The notes under the pieces: generated by a model | Told to the model about the DNA's origin: nothing | The model's database searches: none | What the model saw: only the letters and a program-made list of their open reading frames with translations | Shown: positions 1-9,279 of the stretch, one piece after another | How the letters are laid out: each line of letters starts with the position of its first letter | Numbering within the stretch: the first letter of the stretch is position 1 | Origin: Xanthocytophaga agilis | GTDB lineage: Bacteria; Bacteroidota; Bacteroidia; Cytophagales; 172606-1 | Assembly: GCF_030068605.1 (NCBI RefSeq) | Contig: NZ_JASJOU010000009.1 | Span: 1 to 64,000, forward strand | Length of the DNA stretch: 64,000 nt | Direction of reading: 5' to 3' | Translations under genes and position numbers: made by a program

Positions 1-411
1 TATCATATCCTGGCTATTTCTGACTGTATAGATGGAAATCATAATGATAGTTTTGAGTTAGTTGAAAACATGGATATTTTGCTACAAACTCTTAAAGAAG
101 CAACGATTGATATACAGTACTCACACCGTAATGCAGATGCGGGATTTGATCTGGCAACATTTATTGAGCAGATTGAAACTACTCATAAAATGATCGCCAA
201 TATTCCCAGGAACAAACGCAATACCAAGAAAATAAAGCAACGCTATTTAGGAGAATACATTTATAGTTTTCGCAAGAAAATTGAGACCGTTTTTGCCTGG
301 ATGGACAGTTACAAACGAATTTTGATACGATTTGACTATAAATCTCTCCATTTCAAATCCTGGTTATATTTAGCCTCCACTTTAATCAATCTCAGATCTG
401 TCTTCAACTAA
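1..411 (+). CDS. IS5-type transposase, C-terminal part (cut by window edge)
   Basis: The frame is open from the first base and ends at a TAA at 409-411, so the gene begins outside the window. The visible end carries a DDE-transposase signature: a spacer segment GNHNDSFEL, a basic stretch, then KKIETVFAWMDSYKRI, where the Glu is the expected last acidic residue of the triad, followed by a typical RFDY and hydrophobic C-terminal helix. This is the usual end of an IS4/IS5-superfamily enzyme. The terminal inverted repeat downstream could not be identified without the other end. No intact partner gene is visible. The family call is firm at the superfamily level and less so for IS5. Confidence 0.75.
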   Translation, partial: YHILAISDCIDGNHNDSFELVENMDILLQTLKEATIDIQYSHRNADAGFDLATFIEQIETTHKMIANIPRNKRNTKKIKQRYLGEYIYSFRKKIETVFAWMDSYKRILIRFDYKSLHFKSWLYLASTLINLRSVFN

Positions 412-881
412 ACAAGTCCATTGGTTAAAATAAGTGCGAACCTAAATTATCAGAAATTTAATTAATATAGCCCATACTGAAAACTATACATATGTCAGCG
501 TTATTCAAGTTAATTTTATTTATATCATTTTTTGACATTTGTTTCTTTGTTATAATGTTCATGTTTCAAACAAGCTAATATAAGAGATAACTCTAAGAGG
601 CTCTTATGATTAGTTAATTAACTTTGATATTCTGTGGTTTAAAGCGAATATGCTATCAACTAATATTCTTCTATTTAGTACATATGTTTTTCGACCAACC
701 AGATAGTATTACTATTTTACTCAAATACAGTATTTTTGCAAACAATTACAGGCTTCAGGCCCATTTTGCATGAAAGCCTAAAGTATTTTTACAATAAGAG
801 ATTTTATACTTTTTTTTAGAAAATTACAGTTTGTACAATAAAGGATCATTTTTGCTACTATTCATCATCTAAAAACTGATA
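412..881. other. intergenic stretch, no gene seen
   Basis: About 470 AT-rich bases lie between the transposase end and the next gene. No reading frame of protein-like composition, tRNA or convincing hairpin was seen. The outer end of the insertion sequence should lie in the first part of this stretch. Confidence 0.5.
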
Positions 882-1349
882 ATGAAATACTCCTACATAC
901 TAAAAGCACTAACTCTCTTAAGTTTCATTTCGCTTATCATTGTATTTCTGTTATATAGTATGGGAAAATTTGAACCAGATGTTGTCCAGCTTAGAACTGT
1001 AAACACATCATCTGATTCAATAAAAAAGAATTCCAGTCAGGAAATTGTAATGGACACTTCTTCTAAAGAATTGATTATGTCCTCATCAAAATCTATGGTT
1101 TTACCCCGCAAGTCAGCCAGACAGGTATATTCTGACTCTTTAAAAAAGGATACATCCATGTCTAAATCTGTTCTATCCAAACAAAAATCAGATTCTGCAG
1201 AACAAATTCAAAGACATTTGGAAGAAGTTCATAGACACTTTATGAGTAGTTCCAAAACAATCATACTATCACCTCCTTCTTCAAGGAAATCCATATCAGA
1301 CTTATTCAAGCCGGACACAATAAAAAATAAGGATATAAAAAGAAAATAA
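882..1349 (+). CDS. hypothetical membrane-anchored Ser/Lys-rich protein
   Basis: A 155-residue protein with one N-terminal membrane helix (about residues 6-26, very hydrophobic) and a long hydrophilic tail rich in Ser, Lys and Asp with repeated SSSK/SSKS patches and no recognisable domain. It probably sits in the inner membrane with an unstructured tail. The stop is two bases before the ATG of the His-box hydroxylase, so the two genes are almost certainly co-transcribed. The composition looks disordered. I do not recognise the family and assign no function. Confidence 0.6.
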   Translation: MKYSYILKALTLLSFISLIIVFLLYSMGKFEPDVVQLRTVNTSSDSIKKNSSQEIVMDTSSKELIMSSSKSMVLPRKSARQVYSDSLKKDTSMSKSVLSKQKSDSAEQIQRHLEEVHRHFMSSSKTIILSPPSSRKSISDLFKPDTIKNKDIKRK

Positions 1350-1351
1350 TC

Positions 1352-2200
1352 ATGGCATTCCTTGATTTACTACTAACTACCGGTGCCAGTCTGATTTTCT
1401 TAAGTCTGGTCTTTATACCCATGGAAAAAGTTTTTCCGGCAAAACAGGGACAGAAGATCTTTCGGAAGGACTGGATTCTGGATATGTGTTTCTTTCTGGG
1501 ACAGTATTTATTCTGGAATGGAATTGTATTGTGGGCTCTCAACAAATTTAATATCTGGCTTGCAGATTTTACTCCTACAGGTTTTAGAAAAACAATACAA
1601 TTGCAACCGATCTGGTTACAGGCAGTAGAGGTAATTTTCTTTAGTGATTTATTTGTTTATTGGGGACATCGACTTCAGCACTCTATTGGTTTTCTATGGA
1701 GATTTCACAAAGTACACCATAGTTCTGAACACCTAGACTGGCTCGCCTCCCATAGAGAACATCCTCTTGATTCTATCTATACAATAGGCATTATCAACCT
1801 GCCTGCATTTATCATGGGTTTCGATCTGGATGTGCTGGCGGGGATTATAGCATTCAGAGGTATTTGGGCAATCTATATTCATTCCAATGTGCGATTACCT
1901 ATTGGCCCACTCAAAATGCTCATTGGCTCTCCAGAACTTCATCACTGGCATCATTCTCTTGAGAAAGATGCAGGAAATTATGCCAATATTTCGCCTCTTA
2001 TGGATCTTCTGTTTGGTACTTATATTTGTCCTGATCACGAACCTGAAAAATTAGGTATTCAGGAAGAGTTTCCTAAAAATTATATTGGTCAGTTAGGCAA
2101 ACCTTTGCTCCCTGATTCTATTTGGCCAAAATCATCAGAAGAATCAGAAATCAATACGTATAACGCTGACTCACCAACTATCACAGAAATAACAAATTAG
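1352..2200 (+). CDS. sterol desaturase / fatty acid hydroxylase superfamily protein
   Basis: A 282-residue integral membrane di-iron enzyme of the fatty acid hydroxylase superfamily. All His boxes expected for the two irons are visible: HRLQH (106-110), HKVHH (119-123), a further HREH near 134-137, an isolated His at 177 and HHWHH (197-201). Hydrophobic segments around residues 8-25, 45-65, 90-105 and 145-175 fit the usual four-helix membrane core. The family hydroxylates or desaturates lipids such as sterols, carotenoids or alkyl-glycerols; the substrate cannot be told from sequence. It follows the anchored Ser-rich protein in the same operon. The C-terminal 25 residues are polar and acidic and lie beyond the catalytic domain. 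Confidence 0.88.
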   Translation: MAFLDLLLTTGASLIFLSLVFIPMEKVFPAKQGQKIFRKDWILDMCFFLGQYLFWNGIVLWALNKFNIWLADFTPTGFRKTIQLQPIWLQAVEVIFFSDLFVYWGHRLQHSIGFLWRFHKVHHSSEHLDWLASHREHPLDSIYTIGIINLPAFIMGFDLDVLAGIIAFRGIWAIYIHSNVRLPIGPLKMLIGSPELHHWHHSLEKDAGNYANISPLMDLLFGTYICPDHEPEKLGIQEEFPKNYIGQLGKPLLPDSIWPKSSEESEINTYNADSPTITEITN

Positions 2201-2278
2201 CAACAGTTAGTTAACCTCTTTAAACAAATAAGACAGTTAAAATGATACTAATCCGCAGATTCTTTTATTCTTCCTGCC

Positions 2279-2500
2279 ATGCACACATTTTTCATTAATG
2301 CAGCTAACCTGATTATTAAAGAATCTGAGATATCCAGCCAATATTTATTAGCAAAGCCTTATGATGGTGGCTTAGAATCACTTTTATCAATAGAACTAGA
2401 AGATAATCTTGTTAAAACACGACTTCCAAAGGAAGGTTATGTCGCATTTCAAGGACAGGTAAACAACAAAAAGTCAAACTTAAAAAAAGCGAATGGATAG
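2279..2500 (+). CDS. small hypothetical protein, doubtful
   Basis: A 73-residue frame with ordinary amino-acid composition but no recognisable domain, no clear ribosome site and a lysine-rich end that looks out of context. It could be a real small gene or the remnant of a longer one; about 110 bases of non-coding sequence separate it from the next gene. Low certainty. Confidence 0.3.
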   Translation: MHTFFINAANLIIKESEISSQYLLAKPYDGGLESLLSIELEDNLVKTRLPKEGYVAFQGQVNNKKSNLKKANG

Positions 2501-2608
2501 TGAATTGGTTGTACTGAAAGGGGGATCAGATAGTAAAGATCAAACCTGAGTAATCAGCTATATTCACTGCTCAAGCCTCTGGTAAATATTTTTAACTCTT
2601 ACCAACCA

Positions 2609-3823
2609 ATGAAAGAACTCCTGCAAGCCATCTCCAAGAAAGCTTTATTATCAAATAGTTTTGATTTTAGTGAAGAACAAATCCAATCCGAATGGCTTGG
2701 CTTCTCAGGTGCCTCAGACCAGGAAATAGAAGAAGCTGAAAGAAGACTGCAAATCAATCTACCTCAAGATTACAAAGATTTTCTAAAAATCAGCAATGGA
2801 TTTTCTCAAACAACTTGTGTTAGCTGCACATTCCTCCCTACTGATAAAATTGACTACTTAAAAGTTCTTGACGATGACTTGATTGATATATGGAATGAAC
2901 CCGAAGAGGTACATGAAGGACTCGCTGCAAGTATCCTCATTGGAGGTCTTCATGAAGAGCAATACTTTTTATTAATTCCTCCTCATAGTGCATCTGAATC
3001 ATGGAGCTACTGGAAGTTTGCAAGCTGGATACCTGGTGAAGAAATATATGATTCGTTGAAAGACTTTTTTACTTCAGAATATTCTTTTCTGGAAGAACAA
3101 ACCAAAGGGTTAGAAATACCTACTCCCAGGCCAATAGTTGATTACAGTTTACGAGATGCCGTGTTTGATCTTGACTGGAATCGTGTGTATTCTATTTCAT
3201 TGGATGCGATTCTAGAAGATAAACACTATCCTTATAGTAAAGATAGCACAGATCTATTCGCACTTTTACTTATTGCTGCAGGTAGAGAAAACAGATTTTC
3301 TGAATTGACAGAATGGTTCCATACTATTCAAGAGAGTAGAAAGAACAATATCAGCTCCCACCTGTACAGCAAACGTTTACTCAAAGAATACGAAGAGGCT
3401 GCTACTAAACAACTTCTTTTTGCACCTGAATTTCACCGAGTTTTGTACTTTCAACAAACTATGCATTATAGAGTGGCAGATATCGAAAAATGGATAAGCC
3501 AGGGAAATAAAAACTTGCTAAAGGAAAAAAATAAAGCAGCTAAAATTGGTCATATCTTTCATTATCTGAATAGTTATGACAATATCAAAGAGATTTTAGA
3601 ACTATATGAGTCTGCCCAATGTGAGCTGGATTGGAATGTTCACTTAAAAGCTGCTGTTGCATATGCTACCATACACCAGATTTCAGATGCTAAATATGCT
3701 GTTAAACAGTATTTTAAACAAGCTATAGATTACCGTCCATTAGAGCCGTTTCTGATTGAGCCATTACTACCCATTCTGGATAAAGAACTTTTGGATAGTG
3801 TGCAAGATAGAAAAGCAAACTAA
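2609..3823 (+). CDS. SMI1/KNR4 (SUKH) family protein
   Basis: A 404-residue cytoplasmic protein. Residues 35-160 carry the SUKH fold signature: a lead-in ASDQEIEEAERRLQ, then INLPQDYKDFLKISNG, and a later stretch with repeated acidic residues and a GEEIYDSLKDFF helix. The rest (about 180-404) is helical and lacks a recognised domain; it could be a repeat-like helical extension. SUKH proteins often act as immunity proteins against polymorphic toxins or as regulatory proteins, but no toxin gene is adjacent, so the role is open. It converges with the prephenate dehydrogenase gene across a hairpin. Confidence 0.8.
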   Translation: MKELLQAISKKALLSNSFDFSEEQIQSEWLGFSGASDQEIEEAERRLQINLPQDYKDFLKISNGFSQTTCVSCTFLPTDKIDYLKVLDDDLIDIWNEPEEVHEGLAASILIGGLHEEQYFLLIPPHSASESWSYWKFASWIPGEEIYDSLKDFFTSEYSFLEEQTKGLEIPTPRPIVDYSLRDAVFDLDWNRVYSISLDAILEDKHYPYSKDSTDLFALLLIAAGRENRFSELTEWFHTIQESRKNNISSHLYSKRLLKEYEEAATKQLLFAPEFHRVLYFQQTMHYRVADIEKWISQGNKNLLKEKNKAAKIGHIFHYLNSYDNIKEILELYESAQCELDWNVHLKAAVAYATIHQISDAKYAVKQYFKQAIDYRPLEPFLIEPLLPILDKELLDSVQDRKAN

Positions 3824-3859
3824 ACAGATAGATACACACTTTGTAAGTCAGATATTTTA

Positions 3860-3897
3860 TTCAGCATCCATATTTTCCACAAAACATGGATGCTGAA
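3860..3897. terminator. hairpin between convergent genes
   Basis: A perfect 12-base stem (3860-3871 with 3886-3897) and 14-base loop lies between the convergent SUKH and tyrA-like genes. The U-run after the stem is weak on both strands, so terminator function is likely by position rather than by classic form. Confidence 0.5.
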
Positions 3898-3918
3898 ATT
3901 ATAGTATTGATTTAGATA

Positions 3919-4761
3919 TCACTTCAAAATCCGGCGGATGTCGTTGGCGTGCTCCAGCTTTTTATGAAATGTATCGTAGCTTCCACTTAACATCAGACCT
4001 TTGAATGTGAGGAGAGTATTGATATATTCATCCAGCACATCAATAATATTCTCACGGTTTTGCCGGAATATTGGTATCCAGGTATCAGGGGAACTCTTTG
4101 CCAGACGTACAGTAGAATCAAAACCACCACTGGCCAGCTCAAAGATACGGGCTTCTTCTTTCTCTTTATCTAATACGGTTTGTGCTAAGGCAAATGAACA
4201 AATGTGTGAGATATGGGATATATACGCTGTATGTACATCGTGTGATACTGAATCCAGATACACAATCCGCATATTCATACCCTCTTCATATAATCGTTTG
4301 ATGGTCTCTACGGCAGTTGGATCACTATCTTCTACATCGCAGAAAACAGAACATTTACCAGCAAATAACCCTCGTATAGCGGCTTCCGGGCCAGAGTACT
4401 CTGTTCCTGCCATTGGGTGAGTGGCTACATAATTTTTCCGCTTTGGATGGTTCTTCACACTGGCTACTACCAGCTTCTTGGTAGAACCTACTTCAATTAC
4501 AATCTGGTTATCCACCTGATCCAACACTTGTGGCAGCAGCGTCAGCAATGAATCTACAGGAGTAGCCAGAATGACAATATCAGACTGCTTAATAGCGTCA
4601 GGCAATAAAAGCACTTTATCAACCAACTTTAACTCCAGAGCCTTGATTATATGTTCTGACTTGTTATCTACTCCAATAACAGTTTCGGCAAAACCACTTT
4701 CTTTAAGTGCCAGTGCAATCGAGCCTCCAATCAACCCGATCCCCACTACAGTTACTTTCAT
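3919..4761 (-). CDS. tyrA: prephenate dehydrogenase
   Basis: A 280-residue NAD(P)-dependent enzyme that oxidatively decarboxylates prephenate to 4-hydroxyphenylpyruvate in tyrosine synthesis. The dinucleotide-binding motif GIGLIGGS is at residues 7-14, the family hallmark THPMAGTE at 114-121, and an all-helical C-terminal dimerisation domain follows. There is no ACT or chorismate mutase domain, so this is the monofunctional form. It lies downstream of a conserved small gene and an AlaA-like aminotransferase on the same strand, a neighbourhood that would also supply a transaminase, although a terminator-like hairpin separates it from the aminotransferase. Confidence 0.9.
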   Translation of the reverse strand: MKVTVVGIGLIGGSIALALKESGFAETVIGVDNKSEHIIKALELKLVDKVLLLPDAIKQSDIVILATPVDSLLTLLPQVLDQVDNQIVIEVGSTKKLVVASVKNHPKRKNYVATHPMAGTEYSGPEAAIRGLFAGKCSVFCDVEDSDPTAVETIKRLYEEGMNMRIVYLDSVSHDVHTAYISHISHICSFALAQTVLDKEKEEARIFELASGGFDSTVRLAKSSPDTWIPIFRQNRENIIDVLDEYINTLLTFKGLMLSGSYDTFHKKLEHANDIRRILK

Positions 4762-4876
4762 TGCGTATTCTTAGATTTTTAATGGACAATAATGCAAAGA
4801 AAGTAAATTTGATGGTTTGGGCGATAAAAAATTATAAGAAGTAAGTAGAAGTTTTTAACAGAGAATAAGCAGGTTA

Positions 4877-5221
4877 TTACTCCCGGATCACTTTTGCAGC
4901 CCGTTGCAGTGTATAAGCCAGTTCCCGGATCTTATCTCCCTGGGCACCATCTTCAATAGAAGCAGCTTCCAGCGTGAGTTTACTTAACGTTTCCATACAA
5001 TCTGCAATCTTGACAGCATCGCGTTCAGGGGCAGAAAGTAAGTCTTCCAGTTGCTCCAGCTGATTAGCTACTGGTATCAAGCCTTCTACAGAAAGTGTAT
5101 TGATCCAATCTATTACATTCCGAATAGCTAAGGTTGCCGAAACGCCGGCATCTCTGTTAAGTATCTCTATGGTAGCATCCAGGTTGGTGCTGTAGTTTTT
5201 AGACTGTTTTACAGTAGCCAT
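4877..5221 (-). CDS. conserved hypothetical helical protein
   Basis: A 114-residue soluble, mostly helical protein without signal peptide, membrane segment or recognised motif. It is rich in Ala, Leu and acidic residues, with a spacing that suggests a small helical bundle. It lies between the aminotransferase and prephenate dehydrogenase genes on the same strand, 115 bases upstream of the latter, and could share its transcript. I do not recognise a function. Confidence 0.65.
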   Translation of the reverse strand: MATVKQSKNYSTNLDATIEILNRDAGVSATLAIRNVIDWINTLSVEGLIPVANQLEQLEDLLSAPERDAVKIADCMETLSKLTLEAASIEDGAQGDKIRELAYTLQRAAKVIRE

Positions 5222-5280
5222 ATAAACGAGGTTTGGTATATTATTACCTTATCTAAAAAAGCATGCCCTAGTACTATAAA

Positions 5281-5320
5281 AAAAATCCTTCTGCTGGAAA
5301 CATTACTCCAACAGAAGGAT
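5281..5320 (-). terminator. intrinsic terminator of the aminotransferase gene
   Basis: On the minus strand a stem of 9 pairs plus 4 (5285-5298 with 5307-5320, one internal mismatch) is followed by a U-rich run (A-run at 5278-5285 on the plus strand). It lies just after the aminotransferase stop. Confidence 0.8.
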
Positions 5321-5351
5321 CTGTAAAATATAAATCGAGATTTATCTTGGT

Positions 5352-6572
5352 CTATACTTTTTCTGTCATGGCTACACGTTCTACCACTTTTCCTATACGG
5401 GAGATTCCTTCGGTCAGTTGATCTACAGAAGGCAGGAATACTACACGAAAGTGATCAGATGTATGGTAATTGAAACCAGACCCCTGGACTACCAGTACTT
5501 TCTCTTCTTTGAGTACACTCATCACAAACTGTTTGTCACTCTCAATAGGACAGACAGATGTATCTATTTTCGCAAACAGATAAAAAGCACCTTTGGGAGT
5601 TACACAACTCAGTCCGGGAATCGCATTAATGGCCTGCACAGCAGCATCCCGCTGTTGATACAAACGCCCGGTTGGCAACACCAGATCATCAATATGCTGG
5701 TATCCTTCCAGAGCAGGTTTGATACAGTACTGTGCAGGAACACTACTACACACACGCATAGTGGCAAGTAGCATCAGACCTTCCATGTAATCCTGTGCCT
5801 CTTTGGTTTTGCCGCTCAGTACCAGCCAGCCCGCCCGGAACCCTGCGCCAAAGTAGTTTTTGGTCAGGCCACTCATTGTAAGGCACAACACATCATCGGC
5901 TAAGGATGCAATAGAGATATGTTTGGCATCATCATACAGAATCCGGTCATAGATCTCATCAGAGAATATGATCAGATTATGCTCTCTGGCTATTTGTAAA
6001 AGACCTTCCAGTGTCTCTCGTGTATATACAGCACCTGTTGGGTTATTGGGATTGATAATTACCAATCCTCTGGTTTTAGGCGTAATTTTCTTACGAATGT
6101 CTTCCAGATCAGGCATCCAGTCAGCCTGTTCATCACATATATAATGAACTGCATTTCCACCACACAAACGAACAGCTGATGTCCATAAAGGATAATCAGG
6201 CATTGGAAGCAGAATCTCATCGCCTCTTTCCAGTAATGCCTGTAAACTTAACATGATCAGATCACTGACACCATTTCCAATGAAAACAGTATCTTCCGTG
6301 ATGCCTTGTATTCCTCTCTGTGTATAATGTTTCGCGACTGCCGCTCGGGCTTCCAGAATACCGTTTGAGGCCGCATAGCCTTGGGCTTTGGCCAGGTTAT
6401 CGATAAGGGCCTGCTGAATGTGCGCCGGGGTATTGAAACCAAACGGTGCCGGATTGCCAATATGTAATTTAATAATGGAATGACCGGCTTTCTCTAGTGC
6501 GACAGCTTGCTCATAAATGGGTCCGCGAATCTCATAATTCACGCCATTGAGATTGGAACTTCGGCTAATCAT
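5352..6572 (-). CDS. alaA: AlaA-like pyridoxal-phosphate aminotransferase
   Basis: A 406-residue class I/II aminotransferase closely resembling E. coli AlaA, which interconverts pyruvate/glutamate and alanine/2-oxoglutarate. Matching segments include RGPIYEQA, IGNPAPFGF (38-46), IINPNNPTGAVY (172-183) and SDEIYDRILYDDA (204-216). The PLP lysine is predicted at K238 in GLTKNY, where AlaA has GLSKTY, and the substrate arginine is in FRVVFLP near the C-terminus. Length matches the family. Proximity to tyrA leaves open a role with aromatic keto acids, but sequence favours alanine metabolism. It faces mpl across a shared intergenic region. Confidence 0.88.
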   Translation of the reverse strand: MISRSSNLNGVNYEIRGPIYEQAVALEKAGHSIIKLHIGNPAPFGFNTPAHIQQALIDNLAKAQGYAASNGILEARAAVAKHYTQRGIQGITEDTVFIGNGVSDLIMLSLQALLERGDEILLPMPDYPLWTSAVRLCGGNAVHYICDEQADWMPDLEDIRKKITPKTRGLVIINPNNPTGAVYTRETLEGLLQIAREHNLIIFSDEIYDRILYDDAKHISIASLADDVLCLTMSGLTKNYFGAGFRAGWLVLSGKTKEAQDYMEGLMLLATMRVCSSVPAQYCIKPALEGYQHIDDLVLPTGRLYQQRDAAVQAINAIPGLSCVTPKGAFYLFAKIDTSVCPIESDKQFVMSVLKEEKVLVVQGSGFNYHTSDHFRVVFLPSVDQLTEGISRIGKVVERVAMTEKV

Positions 6573-6816
6573 TTAAGAAGAATAAAGAATACTAAATGGG
6601 TAACTATTACTTTTTAAGAAACTATTTTAGTATTGTTGATGACTGAAAATACTGTGCCCACAGGTATAGAGGAAATCAATTTCTTCTTATCCAAATGAAA
6701 AACAGGTAATTTCAGCTAGAAAAATTTTACAAATATAGGTATATAACCTGAAAAAGCGGCTATAACAATTTTTTTTTTCATTCGTACCAAGCTATGGTAA
6801 ATCTGACAGACTTATC

Positions 6817-6824
6817 TATTTTTG
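6817..6824 (+). promoter_or_regulatory. likely -7 promoter box for mpl
   Basis: The octamer TATTTTTG matches the Bacteroidota -7 consensus TANNTTTG and is followed by CACC. A clear TTG box at the usual 19-base spacing was not found, so only the -7 element is supported. The rest of the 349-base divergent region shows no gene. Confidence 0.5.
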
Positions 6825-6921
6825 CACCCTGTTTCAAAAATGAAATGCTGATCTGCTTTACTATCAGCCTGTATGTAAAAAAGACAGGCCAAATTTTGAA
6901 AGCTATTTAGAGACCAACTTC

Positions 6922-8295
6922 ATGAAAGACAAATTACAGAATATACATTTTATATCTATTGGCGGGGCAGCTATGCACAATCTGGCCATAGCACTACATC
7001 TGAAAGGAATTACTGTAACAGGATCTGATGATGAAATCCTGGACCCATCCAGAAGTCGCCTGCAACGGCATGGGCTGTTGCCAGAGAAAGAAGGATGGTA
7101 TCCTGAAAAGATTCATCCGGGTTTGGATGCTGTCATTCTGGGAATGCATGCTCGTGAAGACAATCCTGAATTGAAAAAAGCACAGGAACTTGGTTTGCCA
7201 GTGTATTCTTATCCGGAGTTCGTCTATGAGCATTCTGTAAACAAACAACGTATTGTTATTGTAGGGAGTCATGGAAAAACTACGATTACCTCTCTGATCC
7301 TGCATGTATTAAAACACCTGAAACGGAAGTTTGATTACCTGGTAGGGGCTCAGATAGAAGGATTTGAGACAATGGTCCAACTCACTGACGATGCGCCAAT
7401 TATTATTATTGAAGGCGACGAATACTTTGCCTCTCCTATCCATCGCAAGCCCAAGTTCTTGTATTATCAGCACCATATTGGGCTCATGAGTGGCATTGCC
7501 TGGGATCATATCAATGTGTATCCGGATTTTGATGAATATGTGAAGCAATTCGAACTCTTTGCAGAATCCACACCTAAAGCAGGCTCATTGATTTTTGATA
7601 AAAATGATGATTTGGTTACTGTAATCTGTCGTAAAGAACGTGAAGATGTAGCACGTCAGGAATATGATACCCATCCACATCGCATCAAAGATGGTAAAAC
7701 ATATCTGCTTACATCTGACAATGAAGAAATTCCGGTAAGCATATTCGGTGAACACAATATGCGCAATATCAGTGGGGCTAAAACCGTGCTGGAACGGATC
7801 GGAATAGAAGAAGCTGAGTTCTATAGGGCTGTTTCCTCGTTTAAGGGAGCTGCCCGCAGACTGGAAATTGTAGGTAGTAATGCTACCACTACCTTCTTCC
7901 GGGACTTTGCCCATGCACCTTCCAAATTAGAAGCTACAACACAAGCGGTAAAAGCACAGTTTCCCAAACGTAAACTGGTTGCCTGTATGGAGCTTCATAC
8001 ATTCAGCAGTCTGAACAAAACTTTCCTGAAAGAATATAAGGATACATTCAATATGGCAGATGTTGCAGTTGCCTACTACAATCCGCATACAGTAGAACAC
8101 AAACGACTGGAGCCTCTTAGTGAGAAAGATATCAAAATAGCATTTAACAGACCTGACCTTCAGGTATTTACGAATAGTGAGGCATTAAAAGAATTCTTAC
8201 TGAAACAAAGCTGGCAAGATACAAATCTTTTAATGATGAGTTCCGGTAACTACAATGGTCTGGACATGAAAAACTTAAGCGAGCATATTCTTTAA
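6922..8295 (+). CDS. mpl: UDP-MurNAc:L-Ala-gamma-D-Glu-meso-DAP ligase (murein recycling)
   Basis: A 457-residue Mur-ligase-family enzyme that joins recycled murein tripeptide to UDP-N-acetylmuramate, bypassing MurC-E. The N-terminal Rossmann part shows ISIGGAAMHNLA (11-22) and GSDDEILDP, the ATP loop is GSHGKTT (115-121), and the central domain has EGDEYFASP and an H...WDHINVYP segment. A KFLYYQHH stretch replaces the MurC substrate signature, as in Mpl. The C-terminal ligand-binding domain starts with the FKGAARRLE segment. The C-terminal FRDFAHAPSK motif is typical of Mpl. It is followed by an exonuclease gene on the same strand. Confidence 0.9.
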   Translation: MKDKLQNIHFISIGGAAMHNLAIALHLKGITVTGSDDEILDPSRSRLQRHGLLPEKEGWYPEKIHPGLDAVILGMHAREDNPELKKAQELGLPVYSYPEFVYEHSVNKQRIVIVGSHGKTTITSLILHVLKHLKRKFDYLVGAQIEGFETMVQLTDDAPIIIIEGDEYFASPIHRKPKFLYYQHHIGLMSGIAWDHINVYPDFDEYVKQFELFAESTPKAGSLIFDKNDDLVTVICRKEREDVARQEYDTHPHRIKDGKTYLLTSDNEEIPVSIFGEHNMRNISGAKTVLERIGIEEAEFYRAVSSFKGAARRLEIVGSNATTTFFRDFAHAPSKLEATTQAVKAQFPKRKLVACMELHTFSSLNKTFLKEYKDTFNMADVAVAYYNPHTVEHKRLEPLSEKDIKIAFNRPDLQVFTNSEALKEFLLKQSWQDTNLLMMSSGNYNGLDMKNLSEHIL

Positions 8296-8343
8296 TTTTT
8301 TGCATAGAACCCTTACTGCCATACAAAGGTTCTGCCTAAAAAC

Positions 8344-8386
8344 AACCTGCAAGATGTAAGCATGTACTTAATTCATCTTGCAGGTT
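8344..8386. repeat. 13-base inverted repeat downstream of mpl
   Basis: Perfect 13-base arms (8344-8356 and 8374-8386) with a 17-base loop. There is no U-run on the plus strand; a short U-rich run follows only on the minus strand. It overlaps the longest version of the exonuclease frame and argues that translation begins after it. Confidence 0.6.
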
Positions 8387-8418
8387 CAAATCCAATCTGG
8401 TATCCTAAAAAAACGCAC

Positions 8419-9231
8419 ATGCATTCTCTAAAGCTAAAAAAACCAGTCGCCTTTTTTGATATAGAGTCCACAGGAACAAACGTTGTCAAAGACCGGATTG
8501 TAGAAATCAGTGTACTCAGAGCCCTGGTCAATGGCGAAACGAATATCAAAACATGGCGTATTAACCCAACCATTCCGATTCCTCCTGAGAGCAGTGTGTT
8601 TCATGGTATCTATGATGAAGACATCAAAGACAAGCCTACCTTTAAAGAAGTAGCCCATGATATATTCCGGTTCTTCGAAGGAGCGGATCTGGGAGGCTTT
8701 AATGTATTACGTCTGGACATTCCTCTTCTGGTTGAAGAATTTCTACGGGTGGATCTTGATTTTAATCTGGATAGCCGTAAAATCATTGATGCCCAGAAAA
8801 TATTCCATCTGATGGAACCCCGCAGTTTGCCTGCTGCCTATAAATTCTATTGCCAGAAAGAACTTGAAAATGCACATAGTGCAGAAGCAGATACAGTGGC
8901 CACATTTGAAGTACTGTGTGCTCAGGTAGAACGCTATAGTGGAGTGGCAATCAAAGATGAAAATGGCAAAGACTATACGCCTGTACACAATGATATGCAG
9001 AAGCTGCATGAGATCACAGCCCATAAACTGGTAGATCTGGCAGGCCGCATGGTATTAAATGATAAGGGACAGGAGATCTTCAACTTTGGCAAACACAAAG
9101 ACAGATTGGTCACAGAAGTGCTGGACAAAGAACCTGCGTTCTACGACTGGGTGATGAAAGGAGACTTTCCACTGGATACCAAGCGTAAACTAACTGAAAT
9201 TAAACTGCGGAACAGCTTCCGCAGAAGATAA
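8419..9231 (+). CDS. DnaQ-fold 3'-5' exonuclease with ExoX-like C-terminus
   Basis: A 270-residue DEDD-superfamily nuclease. The first acidic pair is in VAFFDIESTG, the second motif is in ADLGGFNVLRLDIPLL, and the third is the HSAEADTVATFEVL segment, which fits the DEDDh subclass. The C-terminal part (around FNFGKHKDRLVTEVL and FYDWVMKGDF) resembles the ExoX-like C-terminal domain. Such proteins degrade DNA from the 3' end in repair or proofreading. The start is placed at the internal ATG 8419 because the longer start at 8362 sits in the loop of a 13-base inverted repeat. It is not a polymerase III epsilon subunit by context. Confidence 0.8.
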   Translation: MHSLKLKKPVAFFDIESTGTNVVKDRIVEISVLRALVNGETNIKTWRINPTIPIPPESSVFHGIYDEDIKDKPTFKEVAHDIFRFFEGADLGGFNVLRLDIPLLVEEFLRVDLDFNLDSRKIIDAQKIFHLMEPRSLPAAYKFYCQKELENAHSAEADTVATFEVLCAQVERYSGVAIKDENGKDYTPVHNDMQKLHEITAHKLVDLAGRMVLNDKGQEIFNFGKHKDRLVTEVLDKEPAFYDWVMKGDFPLDTKRKLTEIKLRNSFRRR

Positions 9232-9279
9232 CATACAGAACCTGTGTAGCAGACATATACCAGGTTTGCTACATAGGTA

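Noticed and set aside
8374-8400. tRNA-like T-loop (GGTTCAAATCC) downstream of mpl
   Set aside because: The stem does not close and no cloverleaf can be built; the motif is part of the 13-base inverted repeat.
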